Source of the DNA: Halorubrum sp. BOL3-1
GTDB taxonomy: Archaea; Halobacteriota; Halobacteria; Halobacteriales; Haloferacaceae
Assembly: GCF_004114375.1 (NCBI RefSeq)
Contig: NZ_CP034692.1
Location: forward strand, 558,001-622,000
DNA: 64,000 nucleotides
Reading direction: 5' to 3'
The position numbers and the translations under genes were made by a program. Positions 8,907 to 17,524 of this stretch are shown in pieces. Each line of letters begins with the position of its first letter. Position 1 is the first letter of the stretch. A model generated the notes under the pieces. The model saw only the letters and a program-made list of their open reading frames with translations, was not told the origin of the DNA and ran no database searches.

Positions 8907-9386
8907 TCACTCGATGTCGAACGTCGTCGCGCCGACGCGACCCGACTCGACCCGCACGTCGCACGCGTCTCCGCGCACGGCAGCGGGCCGCTCGGTGCCC
9001 TCGAACGCGACGTCTCGCTGTGTCGAACTGGCGGTCGCGCGACGCATATATCTTTCCTCACAGGCACGCACCGTCCCCGAAATCCCCCGCACGCGGATCC
9101 CGACCGGCTCGCCGTCGACCTCGCTCACGGAGGCGATCGCGGCGCGCGCGCCGTCGACGTGGCCGTGTCTGACGCGGACGACGGCCTCGCCGGTCCCGTC
9201 CGCGTGCGAGAACGACAGCAGCGTGAGGTCGGCGTCGGCGCTCCCGGCGTCTCCGAGGAGGTTGCCGGCGCTGTACCACAGCGCGCGCTGGAATCCCCGT
9301 CGACCGATCTCGGCGTCCGACCACGACTCGGTCCCGACAGCGAGGTACCGCCACCGCGGTCGCAGGTGTTTCGGGAGGTGTTTCAT
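8907..9386 (-). CDS. rnp2: RNase P protein component 2 (Pop5/Rnp2)
   Basis: A 159-residue homologue of Pop5, a protein subunit of RNase P, which removes the 5' leader of pre-tRNA. The N-terminus MKHLPKHLRPRWRYLAVG is the characteristic start of the haloarchaeal family. The body forms the small alpha/beta fold that pairs with Rpp30 (Rnp3). It lies between the methyltransferase gene (10 bases away) and psmA (4 bases away), so it is co-transcribed with both. Its partner gene rnp3 lies two genes upstream on the same strand. Confidence 0.94.
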   Translation of the reverse strand: MKHLPKHLRPRWRYLAVGTESWSDAEIGRRGFQRALWYSAGNLLGDAGSADADLTLLSFSHADGTGEAVVRVRHGHVDGARAAIASVSEVDGEPVGIRVRGISGTVRACEERYMRRATASSTQRDVAFEGTERPAAVRGDACDVRVESGRVGATTFDIE

Positions 9387-9396
9387 AGCGAGCGAG

Positions 9397-10020
9397 TCAC
9401 GCCCGAAGCCCGCGGGTCCGTTCCGCGACGATCACCGCCACCTGGTCGTGGACGCGCTCGACGGCGGTCACCGCGAACCCCTCCTCCGTGAACGCCTCGA
9501 CGAGCGTGCCGACAGTCGCCGGGTCGTCGACCTCGGGGCTGTAAAACGGCGCGCCCGGGTCCGGTCCCTCGAAGAACGCGACGTCACCGAGGACGATCCG
9601 GCGCGCGCCCGTCTCCGCCATTACCCGGACCGCCTCGCGCTTCTCGTCGTCCGCGAGGTGGTGGAGCGCGAAGTTCGAGGTGACCACGTCGACGGCCCGT
9701 CCGTCTTCGAGTCCGGGGTCGCGGAACTCGCCGTAGGCGAACTCGACGTTCTCGACGCCGCGCTCGTCGGCCTTCCGGCGCCCCTCGTCCATCATCCCCT
9801 CGCTAACGTCTCGCGCGAGCACGCGCTCGGCATCGGCGGCGACCCCGAGCGCGATGGCGCCCGTCCCCGCACCCAAGTCGAGGACGACGTCTTCTGGCTC
9901 CGGCGCCGCGCGATCGATCACGAGGCTCGCGCAGGCGCGGTACTCGCCGCTCTTCGAGTCGTCGTACGCGGCCGCCTTCTCGGAGAACCGCTCCGCGTGT
10001 TCCTCAACCGTCTTCTTCAT
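9397..10020 (-). CDS. Class I SAM-dependent methyltransferase in the RNase P operon
   Basis: This 207-residue enzyme has a clear SAM-binding motif I, VVLDLGAGTGAIA, and a motif IV region VVTSNFALHHL. The ATG at 10020 (MKKTVEEHAERF) was chosen over a GTG three codons earlier. It overlaps the 3' end of rnp3 by 17 bases, so translation is probably coupled. The substrate is unknown; its fixed place between two RNase P protein genes suggests an RNA or translation-related target, but that is inference. Its length and composition are typical of small-molecule or RNA methyltransferases. Confidence 0.9.
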   Translation of the reverse strand: MKKTVEEHAERFSEKAAAYDDSKSGEYRACASLVIDRAAPEPEDVVLDLGAGTGAIALGVAADAERVLARDVSEGMMDEGRRKADERGVENVEFAYGEFRDPGLEDGRAVDVVTSNFALHHLADDEKREAVRVMAETGARRIVLGDVAFFEGPDPGAPFYSPEVDDPATVGTLVEAFTEEGFAVTAVERVHDQVAVIVAERTRGLRA

Positions 10021-10771
10021 ATCTGCCACGTCGGACCCCCGGCTCTATGAAGGCCTCGGAGCGACGCTCCCGGTTGCGGTCGACGAGGTCCCCCCACGCT
10101 TGAAGCCCCTCCCGCACGGCTTCGGCGTCGAATCCGACGGCCTCTCCCACGGCGACTACTCCCCGAGGCGCCCGGAGCTGGAGGTGCGAGCGGGCGTTCG
10201 CGCTCACGACGTACGGCGCGTCGTAGTGGGAGACGATCTCGCGGAGCTTCCGGAGGTCCGAGAGCGCTCGGACCCGTTTCCCCCCGGTCGCGCGCAGCGC
10301 CGGGCCGAAGTCGAACTCGACGCGGACGCCGTTGTCCCGGGCCGCCTTCGCGAGGACGTGGTTGAACTCGCCACTCCCCGACATCGGGCGGACGAGGGCG
10401 TCGACGCCGGGCTGCTCGACCGCGAACCGGTTCAGGGCGTCGTCACCCCCGACGACGCAGACCACGGTCCGGTCGGTGCGGAAGTTCCCGACAGCGCCCG
10501 AGGCGCTCGTCGGGTCGTCGGCGTCGATCTCGACCGCGTCGACCACGTCGATCCCGTACTCCTCGCTGAGCGCGGCCGGGTCGCGGACGGGGCTCTCGTG
10601 GCCGTCGGCCCCGCCGGAGTCGCCCTCGCTGGAGTCGCCGTCCGCTCCGACGGCGTCGAGCGCCTCGCGCGTCCGGACGATGACCCCGTCGTAGCCGTGC
10701 CGAGCCGCGGTCGCGGCGTGGCGCGCGACGGTCGCCTCCCCGCCGGGACGGGCGTGAACGGCCTCGTACAT
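10004..10771 (-). CDS. rnp3: RNase P protein component 3 (Rpp30/Rnp3)
   Basis: This 255-residue protein is the TIM-barrel-like Rpp30 subunit, which binds Pop5 and stimulates the catalytic RNA of RNase P. Family features are the N-terminal MYEAVHARPGG, GYDGVIVRTRE, the VRPMSGSGEFNHVLAKAARD segment and the late SANARSHLQLRAPRGVVAVG stretch. An acidic, Ser/Gly-rich insertion lies at about residues 45-65, a common halophile elaboration. It heads the rnp3-methyltransferase-rnp2-psmA operon. Confidence 0.94.
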   Translation of the reverse strand: MYEAVHARPGGEATVARHAATAARHGYDGVIVRTREALDAVGADGDSSEGDSGGADGHESPVRDPAALSEEYGIDVVDAVEIDADDPTSASGAVGNFRTDRTVVCVVGGDDALNRFAVEQPGVDALVRPMSGSGEFNHVLAKAARDNGVRVEFDFGPALRATGGKRVRALSDLRKLREIVSHYDAPYVVSANARSHLQLRAPRGVVAVGEAVGFDAEAVREGLQAWGDLVDRNRERRSEAFIEPGVRRGRYEEDG

Positions 10772-10833
10772 ACCCCGTCGTTTCGCGGCCGGCCGTATCG
10801 TCGTTGCGCTTTTCCGCCCGGTATCGGAGCGCG

Positions 10834-11670
10834 TCAGCCGTCGTCGGACGGGTCTTCCCGCTTCTCCCACTCCCGCCGCGGATCCTCGCCGGTGAACCAC
10901 GCCGCGATCCCGTCCGGGTCGTCCTCGTGGTACGCCTGCCGTCGGCTCCACTCGACGGTCGCCTTCGCGAGTGTGATCGGGATCAGGTACGGGAGCAGGA
11001 CCGCCTTGCCCCCGACCGCGGCCGCGACCGGGTCGAGCGCCCCGGGACCGACGACCGCCTGAACCGCGATCAGCGCGACGGTGACCGCGGGGACCGTGAG
11101 CATCCCGATGACAACGTAGAAGGAGACGACCCGCTGTGCCGCCTCGACGACCATGTAGGGTGACAGGTTCTCGTAGGCGCGCTCGGCGAAGAACTCGCGC
11201 CGCACTTCCGCGACCTGTGCGCCGCAGACTCCGACCGTCGCCAGCCCCACCGTCAGCGTGAGGTACGAGAGCGCATCGGCACCGACGTACCCCAGCGGGA
11301 ACGCGATAAAGAGGAAGATTCCCAGCGACCGGACGACGACCCGGGCGTTCCGGCGGTAGACCGGCGGGAGCCACGAGCCGAGGCGGATCGGTTCCGGATC
11401 GGTTCCCCACACCGCCTCGTCGCGCTCCGCGTCCTCGGAGTAGCCGACGATATAGAACGACCGGTCCTCCAGGCGGATCGGCCGCTCCGCGAACAGCGCG
11501 GCGACGCTGTACGCGGCCACCATGACGACCACCTCGATCCAATAGACGGCGAGCAGTTCGCCGACGCGCCAGCCGAACGCGACGACCCCCGCGAGTGGGA
11601 GGCAGTTGGTCGCGACCACGAGCGCGAGAGTCGACCGGCTTCCCGCAGGCGGGCGATCGGCGGTGACCAT
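10834..11670 (-). CDS. DUF6498-type integral membrane protein
   Basis: A 278-residue polytopic membrane protein. The N-terminal segment NCLPLAGVVAFGWRVGELLA followed by VYWIEVVVM matches the pattern of the DUF6498 family as I remember it. Several more hydrophobic helices follow, with a charged cytoplasmic C-terminal tail. An in-frame ATG exists 35 codons upstream, but it would add an Arg-rich leader, so the ATG at 11670 was preferred. Its function is unknown. It is divergent from the DUF357 gene, and the space between holds AT-rich promoter-like sequence (AATAAAATC). Confidence 0.82.
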   Translation of the reverse strand: MVTADRPPAGSRSTLALVVATNCLPLAGVVAFGWRVGELLAVYWIEVVVMVAAYSVAALFAERPIRLEDRSFYIVGYSEDAERDEAVWGTDPEPIRLGSWLPPVYRRNARVVVRSLGIFLFIAFPLGYVGADALSYLTLTVGLATVGVCGAQVAEVRREFFAERAYENLSPYMVVEAAQRVVSFYVVIGMLTVPAVTVALIAVQAVVGPGALDPVAAAVGGKAVLLPYLIPITLAKATVEWSRRQAYHEDDPDGIAAWFTGEDPRREWEKREDPSDDG

Positions 11671-11773
11671 CTGTCGGACCTCCGGTCTCGGTCGGAATAA
11701 AATCTCCCGGTCCCGTCGCCGGCGCGGCGCCCCCGATCCGACCGTTTTTGTCCGCCCGTCGGAACACTCGCGC

Positions 11774-12058
11774 ATGCCCGCTGACCTACAGGAGAAGACG
11801 GACCGCTACGAGCGGATGCTCGCGGACGCGCTGGCGGTCGCCGAGCCGCGGCCGCCGGTCGACACGCCGCTCGGGGAGGCCGCTGCCGACGTGACAGAGA
11901 TGGCCGAGTCGTACCTCGACGACGGCCGCTATTTCCGGGCGGACGGCGACCCCGTGAACGCGCTCGCCTCCTTCTCGTACGGCTACGGCTGGCTCGACGC
12001 GGGCGTCCGGCTCGGGCTGTTCGCGGTGCCCGACGACACCGAGCTGTTCACGACCTGA
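11774..12058 (+). CDS. DUF357 domain protein
   Basis: This 94-residue protein matches the small archaeal DUF357 family in length and pattern: an N-terminal helix with EKTDRYERML, and a C-terminal helix pair with YLDDGRYFRADGDPVNALAS and FSYGYGWLDAGVRLGL. The family is widespread in archaea, all-helical and of unknown role. CGTTTTTGT about 30 bases upstream is a plausible promoter element. The frame is open further upstream, but the conserved part begins at this ATG. Confidence 0.88.
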   Translation: MPADLQEKTDRYERMLADALAVAEPRPPVDTPLGEAAADVTEMAESYLDDGRYFRADGDPVNALASFSYGYGWLDAGVRLGLFAVPDDTELFTT

Positions 12059-12139
12059 CCCGGTCGCGGCCGGTCCGCCCGGAGCCTTTCGGATCGCCGC
12101 GAGGGACGCGCTTATGCGGCGACGGTCTCCAGAGGCCCC

Positions 12140-13258
12140 ATGGACGAACTCGCGGACCTGACCGAGCGGCTCGTCTCGATCCCCTCCCACGAGGACGAAA
12201 CGGTTGCGGGCGACGCGATCGCGGAGTGGCTGCGCGCGGAGACGGACGCGGCCGTCGAGCGCGACGACGCGGGCAACGTCCTCGCGTTCGCGGGCGCGAC
12301 CGACGACCCCGACGCCGACTCGCTCGCCCTGGTCGGCCACCACGATGTCGTCCCGCCCGCGCCCGGGCAGACGACCGGCGAGGGGACGGACGGCGACTAC
12401 GTCGTCGAGCGGCGAGACGGCCGGATATACGGGCGCGGGACCGCGGACATGAAGGGGTCGGTCGCGGCCGCGATGTGCGCGTTCCGCGACGCGACGCCGC
12501 CGGCGGACCGGGAGCTGGTCTTCGCCTCGTTCGTCGGGGAGGAGGTCGGCGGTGAGGGGGCGCGACACGCGATCGGCGCCGGGTTCGCGCCGGACCGGGC
12601 GGTCGTCGCGGAGGGGTCGACGAACTACTCGAAGCCGGGCGTCACGGACGTGGTCGTCGGCCACCGCGGTCGCCGGGGATCGCGACTCGTCGCGCACGGG
12701 GAGGCCGCCCACGCATCGGAGCCGGACGCCGGCGAGAACGCGATCTACCGCGCCTACGACGCCATCGACGCGGTCCGCGGACTCGACACGCCCCGAGCGA
12801 CGGTCCTCGGCAACGACGTGTCGGGGTCGCTCGCGGTCACGATCGTCGACGGCGGCGACACGTGGAACGTGATCCCGGAGCGCTGTGAGGCGACGGTCGA
12901 CGAGCGCACGGTCCCCGGCGGTCGCGCCGACTTGGCCGGTGTCGCCGACGCGACGCCGGGCGTCGAACTCGTCGTCGATCAGGACCTCCCGCCGATGGCC
13001 TGCGCCGATCCGGCGTTCGCGGACGCCGCGCTCGACGTCGCCCGCGCGGTCCACGACGATCGGGGCCTCGACGACCCCGAACACGTCACCAAGCCGCACG
13101 CGACCGACGCGGGCCGGCTCGCGGGCGCGGGCACGGAGTGTCTCGTCTGCGGCGCCTCCGAGCTGGGGGAGGCACACACCGACACGGAGAGCGCCAGTTT
13201 AGACGTCCTCGACCGCTGTTACGAGATATACACCCGGCTCGCGGAGCGGGAGCTGTAG
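12140..13258 (+). CDS. M20 family metallopeptidase, DapE/ArgE-like
   Basis: A 372-residue zinc hydrolase that removes acyl or aminoacyl groups from amino acid derivatives. Metal ligands are visible: GHHDVVPP (His68), GRGTADMKG (Asp103) and the catalytic/ligand pair GEEVGGEG (Glu134, Glu135). The dimerisation domain contains the conserved HRGRRGSRLVAHGEAAHAS, and the last ligand His is in GEAHTDTES near the C-terminus. Family members include succinyl-diaminopimelate desuccinylase and acetylornithine deacetylase; which applies here is not clear. It lies just upstream of rpl39e. Confidence 0.91.
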   Translation: MDELADLTERLVSIPSHEDETVAGDAIAEWLRAETDAAVERDDAGNVLAFAGATDDPDADSLALVGHHDVVPPAPGQTTGEGTDGDYVVERRDGRIYGRGTADMKGSVAAAMCAFRDATPPADRELVFASFVGEEVGGEGARHAIGAGFAPDRAVVAEGSTNYSKPGVTDVVVGHRGRRGSRLVAHGEAAHASEPDAGENAIYRAYDAIDAVRGLDTPRATVLGNDVSGSLAVTIVDGGDTWNVIPERCEATVDERTVPGGRADLAGVADATPGVELVVDQDLPPMACADPAFADAALDVARAVHDDRGLDDPEHVTKPHATDAGRLAGAGTECLVCGASELGEAHTDTESASLDVLDRCYEIYTRLAEREL

Positions 13259-13351
13259 CGGCTGCGGGGGGCCGTTGGGCCGATCGCCTCTGCCCGCGCG
13301 CAACCCCGTATGGAAGGGGTTTTATGCGACCCGCGGAAAGTGTGCGCCACT

Positions 13352-13504
13352 ATGGGAGACAAGTCGAAGGCCCAAAAGAAGCGGCTGGCGAAGGCGGAAC
13401 GCCAGAACACCCGCGTCCCCGCGTGGGTCATGATGAAGACGGACATGAACGTGACGCGAAATCCCAAGCGGCGCAACTGGCGCCGGAACGACTTAGACGA
13501 GTAA
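13352..13504 (+). CDS. rpl39e: Ribosomal protein L39e (eL39)
   Basis: A 50-residue basic protein of the large ribosomal subunit that lines the peptide exit tunnel. The sequence [20 protein letters not shown] and the C-terminal [18 protein letters not shown] are diagnostic. The stop is immediately followed by the ATG of rpl31e, so the two are co-translated. A TTTTATG element about 30 bases upstream is a likely TATA box. Confidence 0.97.
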
Positions 13505-13783
13505 ATGTCCACGAACGACTTCGAGGAGCGTGTCGTCACCGTCCCGCTCCGCGACGCGAAGGACAAGCCCGTTCAGCAGCGCGCCGACTACGCGATGAAG
13601 ATCACGCGCCGGCACCTCGCGAAGCACTTCTCCGTCGACGAGGACGACGTGGTCATCGACGGGTCCGTCAACGAGGCCGTCTGGACGAACGGGCGACAGA
13701 ACCCGCCCAGCACGGTTCGGGTCCGCGCGGCTCGGTTCGTCGAGGACGGCGAGCCGGTCGTCGAGGCCGAGCACGCAGAGTAA
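13505..13783 (+). CDS. rpl31e: Ribosomal protein L31e (eL31)
   Basis: A 92-residue large-subunit protein located near the tunnel exit. Recognisable by [22 protein letters not shown] and the [20 protein letters not shown] segment. It begins right after the rpl39e stop and ends one base before the GTG of eif6. This L39e-L31e-eIF6 order is conserved across archaea. Confidence 0.97.
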   Translation: MSTNDFEERVVTVPLRDAKDKPVQQRADYAMKITRRHLAKHFSVDEDDVVIDGSVNEAVWTNGRQNPPSTVRVRAARFVEDGEPVVEAEHAE

Positions 13784-13784
13784 C

Positions 13785-14450
13785 GTGTTACGGGCGACCT
13801 TCACCGGCTCGTCGTACGTGGGCGTGTTCGCCCGCGCCGTCGACGACCTTCTGCTGGTCCGGCCGGACGTCGACGAGGCGCTCGCCGGGGACCTCGGGGC
13901 GGAAATCGGCGCCGAGCCGCTGCTCACGACGGTCGGGCGGTCCAACACGGTCGGTGCGCTCGCGACGGGCAACGAGAACGGCGTTCTCGTGTCCTCGCGC
14001 GCGACAGAACGCGAGAAGGACCGGATCGCGGACGCCGCTGGAGTCCGGGTGGCCGAGCTGCCGGGCGAGATCAACGCCGCCGGCAACGTCGTCCTCGCGA
14101 ACGACTACGGCGCGTACGTCCACCCGGACCTCTCGCGCGAGGCGGTCCAGACGGTCAAAGACGCCCTCGACGTCCCCGTCACTCGCGGCGACTTCGGCGG
14201 CGTCCGGACCGTCGGCACCGCGGCGGTCGCCAACAACACGGGGGTGCTCTGTCACCCGCAGTCGACCGAATCGGAGCTTCAGACGGTCGAGGAGGCGCTC
14301 GACGTGCGCGCAGACCTCGGCACCGTCAACTACGGCGCGCCGCTCGTCGGCTCCGGTCTCGTCGCGAACGACGAGGGATACGTCGTCGGCGAGGACACGA
14401 CCGGTCCCGAGTTGGGCCGGATAGAGGAGACGCTCGGCTTCATCGACTGA
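13785..14450 (+). CDS. eif6: Translation initiation factor 6 (aIF6)
   Basis: A 221-residue anti-association factor that binds the large ribosomal subunit and blocks premature joining. It shows the pentein-fold repeats: [12 protein letters not shown], then three copies of a GNxxGVL/NDx[15 protein letters not shown]-type segment. The start is GTG, one base after the rpl31e stop. The length is as expected for archaeal aIF6. Confidence 0.96.
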   Translation: MLRATFTGSSYVGVFARAVDDLLLVRPDVDEALAGDLGAEIGAEPLLTTVGRSNTVGALATGNENGVLVSSRATEREKDRIADAAGVRVAELPGEINAAGNVVLANDYGAYVHPDLSREAVQTVKDALDVPVTRGDFGGVRTVGTAAVANNTGVLCHPQSTESELQTVEEALDVRADLGTVNYGAPLVGSGLVANDEGYVVGEDTTGPELGRIEETLGFID

Positions 14451-14722
14451 GCCGTTCGTCGACGCTCCCGCCTTCGTTTTCGAACCACTCGCGTATTTAC
14501 CAGCCGCAGCGGAGTCGAGTGCGGTATGCCCGCAATCGAGTGCCGGGACCACCGAGTACGACGGTAACGGCCGTGCTCGTGGCGCTCGCCGTCGTTCGGT
14601 TTCGACGGGCAGACGTCTCCGGGTGACGGCCGCCGTCTCCGGTGCCGCGCCGCGGTCCAGACGTCGCGGCCGCGTGTCCCTTTTTAGGAAGATACTTCCC
14701 TGTCCCTGCCGGATCGAGGAAC

Positions 14723-14899
14723 ATGAGTGCCTACACGGTAAGTGGACGGTTCCAGAGCCGAGACGGCTTCCAGCCGTTCACGAAGGACGTCGAGGCGGAA
14801 AACGAGGATCTCGCCCGCGAGCGGATCTACACCAACGTCGGGAGCCAGCACAACCGAAAGCGCACCCAGATCGAGATCGAGGAGGTGTCCGCGGCATGA
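14723..14899 (+). CDS. rpl18a: Ribosomal protein L18a/LX (eL20)
   Basis: A 58-residue protein of the large subunit, matching the short archaeal LX form: SGRFQSRDGFQPFTKDVEAE and RERIYTNVGSQHNRKRTQI. The stop overlaps the ATG of the prefoldin gene (ATGA). TTTTTAGGAAG about 35 bases upstream is a likely TATA region, followed by a short GGAAG-ATA-CTTCC inverted repeat. The 272 bases between eif6 and this gene otherwise show nothing. Confidence 0.95.
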   Translation: MSAYTVSGRFQSRDGFQPFTKDVEAENEDLARERIYTNVGSQHNRKRTQIEIEEVSAA

Positions 14900-15360
14900 T
14901 GGGCGGCGGACAACAGCAGCTCCAGCAGCTCTCTCAGGAGCTGCAGGCGCTCGACGAGGAGATCGAGGCGCTCGAAGACGAGGTCGCCGGCTACCGCGAG
15001 GAGAAGACCGACATCGACGACGCGGTCGAAGCCATCGAGACGCTCGACACGGGCGCGACCGTTCAGGTCCCGCTCGGCGGCGGCGCGTACCTCCGCGCGG
15101 AGGTCCAGGACATCGACGAGGTCATCGTCTCGCTCGGCGGCAACTACTCCGCCGAGCAGCCGCAGGACGACGCTATCGACGTGCTCCGGCGCAAGCAGGA
15201 GGCCCTCGACGAGCGCATCGAGGAGACGGAAGCGGAGGTCGACGACCTGGAGTCCGAGAGCGACGAGCTCGAACAGCAGGCCCAGCAGATGCAACAGCAG
15301 ATGCAACAACAGCAGATGCAACAACAGCAGATGGAGCAGGGCCAAGACGGCGAGGAGTAA
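14896..15360 (+). CDS. pfdA: Prefoldin subunit alpha
   Basis: A 154-residue chaperone subunit that holds unfolded proteins in a jellyfish-like hexamer with prefoldin beta. It has an N-terminal coiled coil (QQLQQLSQELQALDEEIEAL), a central beta-hairpin region with VQVPLGGGAYLRAEV and VIVSLGGNYSAE, and a second coiled coil. The C-terminal tail is a long Gln/Met repeat (QQMQQQ units), longer than usual. It overlaps rpl18a by four bases and precedes ftsY by 16. Confidence 0.95.
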   Translation: MMGGGQQQLQQLSQELQALDEEIEALEDEVAGYREEKTDIDDAVEAIETLDTGATVQVPLGGGAYLRAEVQDIDEVIVSLGGNYSAEQPQDDAIDVLRRKQEALDERIEETEAEVDDLESESDELEQQAQQMQQQMQQQQMQQQQMEQGQDGEE

Positions 15361-15376
15361 GACGGGGGCTTAGACC

Positions 15377-16479
15377 GTGTTCGACGGACTGAAGGACAAG
15401 CTCTCCGGCTTCCGAGAGGACGTCGAGGAGTCGACGGAGGTCGAGAAAGAAACCCCCCCGAAGAGGAAGCGACCGCCCAGAGTGACGCGACAGACGAGGG
15501 GGACGCCGCGACGGCTGAGGCCGCCGCGGCTGGCGCCGCCGAGGCGGCCGAGACCTCCGCCGGCGACGACGAGCCGGGTTCGGACGACGAGCCGAGCACC
15601 TTCCGGCGCGCGAAGGCGTTCGCGACCGGGCGGATCATCATCGAGGAGGAGGACCTCGAGGAACCGCTGTGGAACCTCGAGATGGCGCTGCTCGAAAGCG
15701 ACGTGGAGATGAGCGTTGCCGAGCAGATCCTCGACAGCGTCCGCGAGAGCATGCTCGGGGAGTCGCGAAAGCAGGTCGAGACGACGGGTGAACTCGTCGA
15801 GTCGGCGCTTCACGACGCCCTCGTCGACGTCATCGCGGTCGGACAGTTCGACTTCGAACAGCGGATCGCGGCGGCCGACAAGCCGGTCACCATCGTCTTC
15901 ACCGGCGTCAACGGCGTCGGGAAGACGACGAGCATCGCGAAACTGTCGAAGTGGCTCGCGGACCGCGGCTACTCCTCGGTCCTCGCGAACGGCGACACGT
16001 ACCGCGCGGGCGCGAACGAGCAGATCCGCGAGCACGCCGACCGGCTCGGGCGCGACCTGATAAGCCACGACCGAGGCGGTGACCCGGCAGCGGTCATCTA
16101 CGACGGCGTCGAGTACGCCGAGGCGAACGACATCGACGTGGTGTTGGGCGACACGGCCGGCCGGCTCCACACGAGCGACGACCTGATGGCCCAGCTGGAG
16201 AAGATCGACCGCGTCGTCGAGCCCGACATGACCCTCTTCGTCGACGAGGCGGTCGCGGGTCAGGACGCGGTCAACCGCGCGAAGGAGTTCGACGACGCGG
16301 CCGCGATCGACGGCGCCGTGCTGACGAAGGCCGACGCCGACTCCTCCGGCGGCGCGGCCATCTCGGTCGCGTACGTCACCGGCAAGCCGATCCTCTTCCT
16401 CGGCACCGGGCAGGGGTACGACGACCTCGCCCTGTTCGACCCCGAGGACCTCGTTGAGAGCCTGCTGGACGAGGAGTGA
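15377..16479 (+). CDS. ftsY: FtsY, SRP receptor GTPase, reading frame broken by a frameshift
   Basis: FtsY docks the signal recognition particle at the membrane. The N-terminus MFDGLKDKLSGFREDVEEST is in one frame. After a run of seven Cs (15453-15459) the acidic linker and the NG domain continue in another frame without loss of content: AEAAAAGAAEAAETSAGDDE, FRRAKAFATGRIIIEEEDLE, then the GTPase motifs GVNGVGKTT, DTAGR and TKADAD. One more C, or two fewer, restores a single frame. Everything else is intact and FtsY is essential in archaea, so a sequencing indel or recent slippage is likelier than real loss. If the indel is real, the downstream frame could only start internally, for example at the ATG at 15682. 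Confidence 0.93.
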
Positions 16480-16568
16480 ATCCCGGCGCGATCCCGGTCT
16501 TCCGTTCGTCCGGTCCACCGCATTCCCCCGATCTACTACTATCCTGCTCCGCTCTCCGAACTCCGCGG

Positions 16569-17438
16569 CTACGCCACCGCGATCCGGGACCGAAACTCCG
16601 CCCGTCCGTTCGCCGGGAGGCCGGTCGCCCGGAACAGCGCGCCCGCGCCGTCCCCCTCGCGTTCGCGGTCGCCGCCGGCGAGCGCGGTGGTGAGGTACAG
16701 CGCGTCGCGCGAGGGACCGGCGAACGCGAGGGACGCGACCTTCCGCGCGGGGAGTTCGATCGCCGCGACCGCGCTCCCCGTCGGGTCGTATCGGACGGCT
16801 CGCCCGCCGTCCCACCGAGCCGACCAGAGGTGGTCCTCGGCGTCGACTGTCAGCCCGTCGGGGACGCCGTCCCCGGGCGGGGTCTCGACGAAGGATCGGC
16901 GGTTCGCTATCTCGCCGGTGACGTAGTCGTAGTCGAACGCGTCGATCCGACGCGCCTCGGACTCCGTGAGATAGAACGTCGTCCCGTCCCCGGAGAACCC
17001 CATCCCGTTCGGGATGTCCACCCCTTCGACGACGACGCGCGCCGAGCCGTCGGTGTCGATTCGGTAGACATCACCGAGCGCGTCCGCGCCCGGCATCGTT
17101 CCGGCGAACACCCGTCCCTCCGGGTCCGCGACGACGTCGTTGAACCGCGTGTCCGCGTCGACCGTGAGAACGGTCTCGGCGTCGGACGTCCCCGGAACGA
17201 AGCGTTCGACCGCCCCGCGTGTGAACAGAAGCAGCGCCCCGTCGGACTCGATCGTGTATCCGCCGAGTGGGACGCCGTCCGTCTCGTAGGCGACCGCGTT
17301 CTCGCCCGTCTCGGGATCGTATCGGTACAGCACGCCAGCCGGGATGTCGACCCAGTAGAGCCGGCGCTCCACCGGGTGCCACAGCGGTCCCTCGCCGGTA
17401 TGCGCCCGCGTCTCGGCGACGCGTTCGGTTCGAGCCAT
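16569..17438 (-). CDS. SMP-30/gluconolactonase family lactonase
   Basis: A 289-residue six-bladed beta-propeller enzyme expected to hydrolyse sugar lactones. Family motifs are GEGPLWHPVERRLYWVDIP near the start, the metal-binding Asn in FNDVVADPEGRVFAGTM, PNGMGFSGDG, and PDGLTVDAEDHLWSARW with the catalytic Asp. The ATG at 17438 gives the expected start; the frame upstream is only noise. No sugar dehydrogenase gene lies beside it, so its pathway is not evident. Confidence 0.92.
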   Translation of the reverse strand: MARTERVAETRAHTGEGPLWHPVERRLYWVDIPAGVLYRYDPETGENAVAYETDGVPLGGYTIESDGALLLFTRGAVERFVPGTSDAETVLTVDADTRFNDVVADPEGRVFAGTMPGADALGDVYRIDTDGSARVVVEGVDIPNGMGFSGDGTTFYLTESEARRIDAFDYDYVTGEIANRRSFVETPPGDGVPDGLTVDAEDHLWSARWDGGRAVRYDPTGSAVAAIELPARKVASLAFAGPSRDALYLTTALAGGDREREGDGAGALFRATGLPANGRAEFRSRIAVA

Positions 17439-17524
17439 ACGCCTCCTTCCCGAACGTCGCCACTTGAGTGTGTCTGCTGACCCGGCGCGGCGCGCCTCGT
17501 TCTCGCGTCTCGTTCCCAATCCAG

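Noticed and set aside
8903-9067. N-terminal extension of PsmA
   Set aside because: It overlaps rnp2 in another frame; the family N-terminus MQGQSQQQAYDRG begins at 8902.
14827-15345. Leu/His-repeat frame on the minus strand
   Set aside because: It is the antisense of the Gln/Met-rich tail and coiled coils of prefoldin alpha.
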